A DNA stretch of 8,817 nucleotides from Halanaerobiaceae bacterium. GTDB lineage: Bacteria > Bacillota_F > Halanaerobiia > Halanaerobiales > CSSED10-376. The translations under genes and the position numbers were made by a program. This document shows, piece by piece, positions 1 through 3,984 of this stretch. The first letter of the stretch is position 1, and each line of letters starts with the position of its first letter. Under the pieces are notes generated by a model, which saw nothing but the letters and a program-made list of their open reading frames with translations, was not told the DNA's origin and searched no databases. The stretch is from positions 1-8,817 of the forward strand of contig PWOK01000347.1 in NCBI GenBank assembly GCA_003557445.1, read 5' to 3'.

Positions 1-129
1 CGTAATGTTTATGAAGTAGAAGAGGTGGAAAAAGCAGGTATTGAATATATTGGTGTTGGAGTAGCAAAACAGAAGATAGCTAAAGAAATAGAAACTGGAG
101 TTAAAGAAATTGCAGGAACTGAGGAGTAA
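1..129 (+). CDS. C-terminal end of a UDP-glucose 6-dehydrogenase-like nucleotide-sugar dehydrogenase (partial)
   Basis: The reading frame is open from base 1 and stops at TAA 127-129, leaving 42 codons of a gene that begins outside the window. The tail reads RNVYEVEEVEKAGIEYIGVG. It resembles the C-terminal end of UDP-glucose/GDP-mannose dehydrogenases, where a DGRN-x-(Y/F) motif is followed by an acidic helix and a GxxYxxIGR-like strand. These NAD-dependent enzymes oxidise a nucleotide sugar (typically UDP-glucose to UDP-glucuronate) for surface polysaccharide synthesis in the cytoplasm. The last 22 residues are a charged extension past the usual end. The catalytic Cys and the Rossmann domains are outside the window, so the exact substrate cannot be judged. 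Its final GAGGAG codons also supply the ribosome binding site of the next gene, so the two are probably co-transcribed. Confidence 0.65.
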   Translation, partial: RNVYEVEEVEKAGIEYIGVGVAKQKIAKEIETGVKEIAGTEE

Positions 130-132
130 ACA

Positions 133-1203
133 ATGAAAAATAATGAGCAAAAAAATATAGTTTTTGTTGGTACATATACTCGAAATGAAAGTGAAGGAAT
201 ATATAGTTTTTCAATGGAAGGTAATACGGGAAATTTAACATTGAAAAAAATTATTCCCGGTATACAAAACCCCTCTTATTTAACTATTTCTTTTGGAGGA
301 GAACGATTATATACTGTTAATGAATTAAATGATTATCAGGGTGAGAAAAGTGGTAGTATATCTTCCTTTGTGGTGGATAAGAAAAGGGGAGATCTTAAAT
401 TTTTGAACCGGAAAGCTACCAGGGGAGGAGCACCCTGTTATATAAGTGTTGATAGACAGGAACAGTATATTTTTGTTAGTAATTATCTTGGTGGAAATAT
501 TGCTGTTTTTTCTGTTGGAGATAAGGGTCAGATAGGTGAAATGACAGATTGCAAACAGCATTATGGTTCAGGTATTACTAAAAGACAGCAAAGCCCACAT
601 CCCCATTCGATTATTACTGATCCTTTCAATAATTTTGTATTTGTACCTGATCTAAGTCTGGATAAAATTATGATTTATGATTTCAAAAAGGGAAAACTGG
701 AAAAAGGCAAAATTGATCATGCTGTAACTGAAGCCGGGGCAGGTCCCAGGCATATTTTGTTTCATCCTGAAATCAGTTTTGTTTATGTGATAAATGAACT
801 GGATTCCAGTATAACAGTATTTGAATATTATCCTGAACAGGGGAGTTTACAAAAAACACAAAAGATAACAACACTTCCCTCTGAATATGATCAGGGAAAT
901 ATTTGTGCAGATATTCATATACATCCTTCTGGTGATTATCTTTATGCATCCAATAGGGGCCATGACAGTATTGCTATTTATGAAATTAATAAAGAAAATG
1001 GCCATCTTTCCTTATTAGATTTTCAGGATACCAGGGGTAAGACCCCCAGGAATTTTTGTATTGATCCAGCAGGTAAATTTTTGCTTGTTGCCAATCAGGA
1101 TAGTGATAATATAGTTATTTTTAAAATTAATGAGCAGGGTAAACTGGAATTTACGGGGAATAAGGTCAGGGTTCCTGACCCGGTCTGTGTTAAAATAATT
1201 TAA
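133..1203 (+). CDS. Lactonase-family seven-bladed beta-propeller protein (6-phosphogluconolactonase, YbhE/Pgl type)
   Basis: This 356-residue protein has the length and repeat pattern of the lactonase family (Pfam Lactonase, PF10282), which includes the propeller-type 6-phosphogluconolactonase of the oxidative pentose phosphate pathway. It opens with the typical first strand FVGTYTR (residues 11-17). Propeller-blade motifs then recur: SPHPHSIITDP (154-164), GAGPRHILFHP (202-212), IHPSGDYLYASNRGHDSIAIYEI (263-285) and GKTPRNFCIDPAGKFLLVANQDSDNIVIF (302-330). The HPH and GPRH motifs are the conserved signatures of the family. No signal peptide or membrane segment is present, so it should be cytoplasmic. 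The ATG at 133 is preceded by GAGGAG (121-126) with a 6-base spacer, inside the end of the upstream dehydrogenase gene. Only 3 bases separate the two genes, which suggests an operon. Family assignment is firm; activity on 6-phosphogluconolactone is not, because many homologues have unknown substrates. Confidence 0.9.
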   Translation: MKNNEQKNIVFVGTYTRNESEGIYSFSMEGNTGNLTLKKIIPGIQNPSYLTISFGGERLYTVNELNDYQGEKSGSISSFVVDKKRGDLKFLNRKATRGGAPCYISVDRQEQYIFVSNYLGGNIAVFSVGDKGQIGEMTDCKQHYGSGITKRQQSPHPHSIITDPFNNFVFVPDLSLDKIMIYDFKKGKLEKGKIDHAVTEAGAGPRHILFHPEISFVYVINELDSSITVFEYYPEQGSLQKTQKITTLPSEYDQGNICADIHIHPSGDYLYASNRGHDSIAIYEINKENGHLSLLDFQDTRGKTPRNFCIDPAGKFLLVANQDSDNIVIFKINEQGKLEFTGNKVRVPDPVCVKII

Positions 1204-1229
1204 ATAAAATTAGACAAAAGGACAAAGGA

Positions 1230-1349
1230 ATGATAAAATTGAATAGAATTGCTGTTACCGGGGCAGGTGGAAAACATCAAAGTCTGGAATACAATTCAAA
1301 AGCCCCAAAAATTTGGGGATTTAAACCTGAATACAAGTGGAACCAATAA
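1230..1349 (+). CDS. Possible 39-residue small protein, or decayed fragment
   Basis: A short frame runs from ATG 1230 to TAA 1347-1349. AAAGGA (1217-1222) lies 7 bases before the ATG, a reasonable ribosome binding site. The protein begins MIKLNRIAVTGAGGK, which looks like the first beta strand and glycine-rich loop of a Rossmann-fold NAD(P)-binding protein such as a sugar epimerase. The similarity then stops, and the rest is polar and aromatic (ending WGFKPEYKWNQ) with no recognisable motif. It lies in the 177-base gap between the lactonase and yidC. The options are a true small protein, a pseudogene remnant of an epimerase-like gene (fitting the upstream dehydrogenase), or chance. I do not recognise a family, and confidence is low. 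Confidence 0.3.
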   Translation: MIKLNRIAVTGAGGKHQSLEYNSKAPKIWGFKPEYKWNQ

Positions 1350-1366
1350 ATAATTAAATTGATTAT

Positions 1367-1372
1367 AGGAGG
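1367..1372 (+). promoter_or_regulatory. Ribosome binding site of yidC
   Basis: A full AGGAGG lies 8 bases before ATG 1381. It fixes that start, so the protein begins directly at the amphipathic helix before the first membrane segment, with no lipoprotein signal peptide. Confidence 0.8.
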
Positions 1373-1380
1373 CAAAAGAA

Positions 1381-1980
1381 ATGTGGAGTTGGATAGTAAA
1401 TATATTTATTAATTTTTTGGATTTTTTATATGGTATTGTAGGTAGTTATGGGATAGCTATAATTATCCTGACTATTATTGTTAGAGTGTTACTTTTTCCA
1501 CTGACAGCTGCTCAAACCCGTTCTATGAAGGGTATGAAAGATTTACAGCCCAAGATGGAAAAAATTAAGGAAAAATATGAAGATGATAAACAAAAACAAC
1601 AGGAGAAAATGCTGGAATTATATAAGGAAAATAATGTTAACCCCCTGGGTTCATGTCTGCCCATGATTTTGATGATGGCTATAATTATTCCTTTATTTCA
1701 TGCTATAAGAAATATGGGTATTGAAGAAGGGTTTCTCTGGATTGAGTCTTTAAAAGAACCAGATATGATACTTGTGGCCCTGAATGGTGTTGCTGTTTTT
1801 GCTCAGAGTTATTTGACTCAAATGAGTACTGGAAAGTCAAAAGGAAGTGGAATGTTGATGTTCATAATGCCAATATTTATAGTTGTTATTGGTCTAAACC
1901 TACCCGCCGGTGTATTGATTTACTTTTTAGTATCAACAGCAATCCACGCTTTACAACATTATTTTATCAGTAAAGAGTAG
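1381..1980 (+). CDS. yidC: Membrane protein insertase, YidC/Oxa1 family, short form
   Basis: This 199-residue polytopic membrane protein inserts and folds inner-membrane proteins, alone or with SecYEG. Residues 1-20 form an amphipathic N-terminal helix. The first membrane segment (about 21-41) carries R35, matching the conserved positive residue in the hydrophilic groove of YidC/Oxa1/SpoIIIJ proteins. A Lys/Glu-rich cytoplasmic helical hairpin follows (about 45-85: QPKMEKIKEKYEDDKQKQQE), then NPLGSCLPMILMM (87-99), the signature start of the second segment, and further hydrophobic segments at about 128-147, 158-172 and 173-190. SpoIIIJ-type proteins are usually about 250-290 residues with a lipoprotein signal; this one lacks that region. 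It is not next to rnpA, rpmH or jag, the usual setting for the housekeeping copy, so it may be a second paralogue. A terminator at 2007-2035 ends the transcript. Confidence 0.9.
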   Translation: MWSWIVNIFINFLDFLYGIVGSYGIAIIILTIIVRVLLFPLTAAQTRSMKGMKDLQPKMEKIKEKYEDDKQKQQEKMLELYKENNVNPLGSCLPMILMMAIIIPLFHAIRNMGIEEGFLWIESLKEPDMILVALNGVAVFAQSYLTQMSTGKSKGSGMLMFIMPIFIVVIGLNLPAGVLIYFLVSTAIHALQHYFISKE

Positions 1981-2006
1981 TGGTTTAAATATAATAGTAA
2001 AATTAT

Positions 2007-2035
2007 CCCTTTAGATTATTCCTAAAGGGTTTTTT
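2007..2035 (+). terminator. Rho-independent terminator of yidC
   Basis: A perfect 8-bp stem, CCCTTTAG (2007-2014) with CTAAAGGG (2022-2029), encloses a 7-base loop and is followed immediately by six T residues (2030-2035). It begins 26 bases after the yidC stop codon. Confidence 0.9.
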
Positions 2036-2046
2036 ATTATCATTAA

Positions 2047-2093
2047 TTCGACAAATTCCGGGAGGTGTCTGACACCTGTCGGTTATTGTAGAA
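2047..2093 (+). repeat. Inverted-repeat unit 1 (REP/MITE-like, 47 bp)
   Basis: The outer arms are TTCGACA (2047-2053) and TGTAGAA (2087-2093), inverted repeats with one mismatch. The core is AGGTGTC-T-GACACCT (2063-2077), a perfect 7-bp palindrome around one base, flanked by CCGGG on the left and GTCG on the right. CGACA (2049-2053) can also pair with TGTCG (2077-2081). A near copy of the same length follows 6 bases later. The unit is non-coding and lies between the yidC terminator and the PAP2 gene. Confidence 0.8.
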
Positions 2094-2099
2094 ATAATA

Positions 2100-2146
2100 T
2101 TCGACATATTTCGGGAGGTGTCTGGCACCTGTCGATTTTTGTCGAA
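2100..2146 (+). repeat. Inverted-repeat unit 2 (REP/MITE-like, 47 bp)
   Basis: This second copy has a period of 53 bases. The first 35 bases (2100-2134) match unit 1 at 32 positions. The outer arms TTCGACA (2100-2106) and TGTCGAA (2140-2146) are perfectly complementary. The core AGGTGTC-T-GGCACCT (2116-2130) differs from unit 1 by one base that changes a U-A pair to a U-G wobble, so pairing would persist in RNA. The unit ends only a few bases before the PAP2 ribosome binding site, so it probably lies in that gene's leader. Confidence 0.8.
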
Positions 2147-2150
2147 AAAG

Positions 2151-2157
2151 AAAGGTG
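2151..2157 (+). promoter_or_regulatory. Ribosome binding site deciding the PAP2 start
   Basis: AAAGGTG lies 6 bases before ATG 2164. The in-frame GTG at 2155 falls inside this site and has only A-rich sequence without a GG core ahead of it, so ATG 2164 is the better start. Confidence 0.6.
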
Positions 2158-2163
2158 AAAAAG

Positions 2164-2724
2164 ATGAAGAATAAGGTTTTAATAATTTTAATGTTCTTAA
2201 TAATTTTCAGTATAATATCAACTTTGAGCTGTCAGGCAGTAAATTCTCTTGATTTTAATTCCAGGTCTTTTGTGCTTGAAAGACAGACTTATGTTATGGA
2301 TGTTTCCATGAAAAATATTTCACGGCTGGGAGGTAAATATATTCTTATACCGGCAGTTTTTTTTATACCTGATAATGAATTAAGGAGAGATTCTCTGAAG
2401 GCTATGTTTTTCACATCTTTAATCACAACAGGTTTAAAATGTGTAATTGGAAGAACAAGACCTGACCAATACGATCAGGGATATAATTTGTTTGCACCTT
2501 TTACTGATTTTAATTCCTCAATGCCTTCAGGGCATACAACTACAGCTTTTGCATTAATGACAGTAATGGCTAATAGGTATCCTGATTACAAAATACACGC
2601 TTATTCACTGGCCACTCTGGTTGCCATCAGCAGGATTTACAATGACAGGCACTGGTTAACTGATGTTATAGCAGGAGCACTTATCGGACATTATGGTGCC
2701 AGATTTACTCTGAGCAGCTGGTAA
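2164..2724 (+). CDS. Exported PAP2-family (type 2 phosphatidic acid) phosphatase
   Basis: The 186-residue protein (189 if GTG 2155 is used) contains all three PAP2 active-site motifs. They are K-x6-RP (K92 to R99-P100, in KCVIGRTRP), PSGH (121-124) and SR-x5-H-x3-D (S156-R157, H163, D167, in SRIYNDRHWLTD). The histidines form the phospho-enzyme and protonate the leaving group. Known family substrates are lipid phosphates, including phosphatidic acid, phosphatidylglycerol phosphate and undecaprenyl pyrophosphate. Residues 1-25 form a signal peptide or anchor (MKNK, long hydrophobic run, then SCQA), so the active site faces the outside of the inner membrane. The SC is not a good lipobox because Thr is at -3. 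It is monocistronic in this window, preceded by two inverted-repeat units and converging on the minus-strand S-component gene. The specific substrate cannot be told from sequence. Confidence 0.88.
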   Translation: MKNKVLIILMFLIIFSIISTLSCQAVNSLDFNSRSFVLERQTYVMDVSMKNISRLGGKYILIPAVFFIPDNELRRDSLKAMFFTSLITTGLKCVIGRTRPDQYDQGYNLFAPFTDFNSSMPSGHTTTAFALMTVMANRYPDYKIHAYSLATLVAISRIYNDRHWLTDVIAGALIGHYGARFTLSSW

Positions 2725-2726
2725 AA

Positions 2727-2756
2727 AAACAACCCCCTGAAAAAGGAAGGTTGTTT
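2727..2756 (-). terminator. Intergenic terminator between convergent genes, T-run on the minus strand
   Basis: AAACAACC (2727-2734) pairs perfectly with GGTTGTTT (2749-2756) around a 14-base interior. Read on the minus strand, the second arm runs into more T residues (complement of the A run at 2723-2729), making a canonical terminator for the S-component gene that ends at 2785. On the plus strand the hairpin starts just after the PAP2 stop but has only weak T-richness behind it, so it may serve both directions unequally. Confidence 0.8.
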
Positions 2757-2784
2757 GTTGAAATATTTTAATTTGAAAACATTA

Positions 2785-3279
2785 TCAGGCCATAATTTTA
2801 TCTTTTTTCTCCAGAATTGTGATAAGAGCAGGAATTAATAATATTTGTCCAATTATCCCCGGTAAACCAGCACCTATACCACTGATTACCATCAATAATG
2901 GATTTTCAAACTCTATAAACAGAGCAAACATTGTACTGTATAAAATACGACCAGCCAGCATGGCAATTATTAATGATAAAATAATTCCCATTCGTTTATA
3001 AAGTAATCCGGTGATCAGGCCAAAGACTGCCAGTTCAACAACCATAAAGGCCATGGTTGGCATTGGTGGCATTCCGGATATTAAAAAATTCAATACAGGT
3101 AAAATCGCTCCTACCAGTAAACCATAAAAAGGGCCAACCAGATAACCGGCTATAAGTGGTGGGAAATGCATTGGCAGAAATACCCTTCCGGCAATACCCA
3201 GCTGGTGAAAAAGAAAAGGTATGATAACTCCTATGGCAATTAAAAGACCACTTCTTGTTAAATGTTTTGTTGAATACAT
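2785..3279 (-). CDS. ECF-type vitamin/cofactor transporter, substrate-binding S component
   Basis: This 164-residue, very hydrophobic protein has about five to six membrane segments and the look of an ECF transporter S component (ECF_trnsprt-like Pfam group). Shared features are the N-terminal helix LTRSGLLIAIGVIIPF (7-22), the loop GRVFLPMHFPPLIAGYLVGP (31-50) leading into GLLVGAILPVLNFLISGMPP (53-72), and the amphipathic TMAFMVVELAVFGLITGLLY (75-94). S components bind a vitamin or metal and dock on a shared EcfA/EcfA'/EcfT energising module, normally encoded elsewhere; none is visible here. The substrate is not evident. It does not look like BioY, whose conserved segments differ. The start at ATG 3279 has AGGAGG (3286-3291) 6 bases upstream, directly preceded by an inverted repeat (3298-3332) that probably controls the gene. 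Its end is marked by the hairpin at 2727-2756. Confidence 0.8.
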   Translation of the reverse strand: MYSTKHLTRSGLLIAIGVIIPFLFHQLGIAGRVFLPMHFPPLIAGYLVGPFYGLLVGAILPVLNFLISGMPPMPTMAFMVVELAVFGLITGLLYKRMGIILSLIIAMLAGRILYSTMFALFIEFENPLLMVISGIGAGLPGIIGQILLIPALITILEKKDKIMA

Positions 3280-3285
3280 ATCTAT

Positions 3286-3332
3286 CCTCCTAAAAAAATT
3301 AGTAACACATTTACTAAAAACGTGTTACTAAT
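3286..3332 (-). promoter_or_regulatory. Leader hairpin, T6 tract and Shine-Dalgarno of the S-component gene (attenuator or operator candidate)
   Basis: On the minus strand the arm ATTAGTAACAC (3322-3332) is followed by a 13-base loop, the perfectly complementary arm GTGTTACTAAT (3298-3308), six T residues (3292-3297), then AGGAGG (3286-3291) and the ATG 6 bases on. A hairpin with a T-run is a terminator structure, yet it sits immediately before the ribosome binding site. It could be the intrinsic terminator of the upstream VanZ-family gene with partial read-through, an attenuator, or a DNA operator for a dimeric repressor. The heptamer TTACTAA occurs three times (3299-3305 inverted, 3311-3317, 3325-3331), which favours protein binding. 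The structure is plain in the sequence; the role is inference. Confidence 0.6.
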
Positions 3333-3378
3333 ATATTCACTGATAAAATAAAAAACCCTTTATTTTTTTTTGCTTTTT

Positions 3379-3762
3379 TTAATAAATTCTTTTTAATATC
3401 CATTTAAAGAGAGGCCAGAGGATAAAGACCCCTATCAATACTCCTATTGCATTAAAAATTATATCTGCCGGAGAAAAAGTTCTTTCAGGAACAGTTAACT
3501 GCAGCAATTCTATTAAGAGGCCGGTAAAAAACGAAAAAACTATTGAATAGATTTTGTAGTTTTTAATTTCAAAAAGCCTGGCCCATTGATTAAAAATAAC
3601 CACCAGTCCTGCTATCCCTATAATATGTTTAAAGGGAGCAGAAAACAGTGTAGCAAACATAATTCTTTGATTAACATCGGGCATTGTTCCCAGCCAGAAC
3701 ATTAAAAGAATATATAAAATTAATATTATTGTAATTACAAACTTTTTAATTTTTGTTTTCAT
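3379..3762 (-). CDS. VanZ-family integral membrane protein
   Basis: This 127-residue protein has hydrophobic segments at about 8-25, 45-58, 72-88 and 101-120. It carries the VanZ-family signature E-x2-Q-x5-R-x5-D-x3-N-x2-G: E85, Q88, R94, D100, N104 and G107, in IELLQLTVPERTFSPADIIF and NAIG. The WLGTMP stretch after the first segment (23-28) and KHIIGIAGL (45-53) also fit family positions. VanZ was named for a low-level teicoplanin resistance gene, but most small VanZ-like proteins have unknown envelope roles, and nothing here (no vanHAX or regulator) suggests glycopeptide resistance. The start codon lacks a clear Shine-Dalgarno; only GAAAG lies about 12 bases before it. TATAAT on the minus strand (3785-3790) is a plausible -10 element. 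The S-component gene follows in the same direction after 99 bases, so the two may share a transcript. Confidence 0.85.
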   Translation of the reverse strand: MKTKIKKFVITIILILYILLMFWLGTMPDVNQRIMFATLFSAPFKHIIGIAGLVVIFNQWARLFEIKNYKIYSIVFSFFTGLLIELLQLTVPERTFSPADIIFNAIGVLIGVFILWPLFKWILKRIY

Positions 3763-3784
3763 AGTGAATAATACTTTCTATAAA

Positions 3785-3790
3785 ATTATA
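3785..3790 (-). promoter_or_regulatory. Possible -10 element for the VanZ-family gene
   Basis: TATAAT on the minus strand lies 22 bases before ATG 3762. No good -35 is seen 16-18 bases upstream (only an AT-rich run), and such hexamers are common in this AT-rich gap, so support is weak. Confidence 0.35.
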
Positions 3791-3843
3791 ATATTTCCTG
3801 CTTATAAAATATTTTTTTATTTAAAGAGAAATCCTATTTATAT

Positions 3844-3875
3844 TTGTTTTCTTTTACCTATAAATGTGATATAAT
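3844..3875 (+). promoter_or_regulatory. Promoter candidate for the giant lipoprotein gene (extended -10)
   Basis: TATAAT (3870-3875) is preceded by TGA (3867-3869), giving an extended -10 of the sigma-70/sigma-A type. TTGTTT (3844-3849) is the nearest -35-like hexamer but leaves a 20-base spacer, so the -35 contact would be weak. Transcription would start near 3882, leaving a leader of about 100 bases before ATG 3985. The rest of the leader is AT-rich, with the short palindrome AATAATTATT at 3921-3930. Confidence 0.5.
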
Positions 3876-3965
3876 AATACCATCATAACAATACATACTT
3901 TTATTTTGCCTTATAATTATAATAATTATTAATACTAATTTCAATCAATTCTTAAAAAGAAAAAT

Positions 3966-3975
3966 AAAGGAGGGG
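3966..3975 (+). promoter_or_regulatory. Ribosome binding site of the giant lipoprotein, with a decoy ATG
   Basis: AAAGGAGGGG lies 9 bases before ATG 3985. Another ATG at 3980 is only 4 bases away and reads ATG AAA TGA, a two-codon frame whose stop overlaps the true start. ATG 3985 is chosen because it opens a standard lipoprotein signal peptide. Confidence 0.7.
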
Positions 3976-3984
3976 ATAAATGAA

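Noticed and set aside
325..561. Minus-strand 78-codon frame inside the lactonase gene
   Set aside because: It is fully inside a well-supported gene on the other strand, has no ribosome binding site that I can see and no recognisable motif.
1303..1318. CCCCAAAAATTTGGGG as a terminator between the lactonase and yidC
   Set aside because: The usable loop is only a few bases and no T-run follows; it is kept only as an unexplained palindrome.
2047..2146. CRISPR array
   Set aside because: There are only two units, 6 bases apart, and they are themselves inverted repeats; no spacers of even length exist.
2164..2240. PAP2 protein as a lipoprotein through its N-terminal cysteine
   Set aside because: The residues before the Cys are T-L-S, with Thr instead of an aliphatic residue at -3, a poor lipobox; an ordinary signal peptide or anchor fits better.
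2819..3001. Plus-strand 60-codon frame opposite the S-component gene
   Set aside because: It is antisense to a clear membrane-protein gene and its hydrophobic look is the usual mirror of hydrophobic codons.
2785..3279. S component assigned as the biotin transporter BioY
   Set aside because: Length and membrane pattern are compatible but the conserved BioY segments are not seen; the substrate is left open.
3280..3378. Vitamin riboswitch (TPP, FMN, cobalamin) in front of the S-component gene
   Set aside because: Only about 99 bases are available and none of the conserved riboswitch core sequences I know appear; just the simple hairpin is present.
3379..3762. Glycopeptide-resistance role for the VanZ-like gene
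   Set aside because: No other van genes are present, and small VanZ-family proteins are widespread without such a role.
3901..3936. Second plus-strand promoter (TTGCCT at 3906 with TAATAC near 3930)
   Set aside because: The -10 match is weak and AT-rich hexamers are expected by chance here; the extended -10 at 3867-3875 is better.
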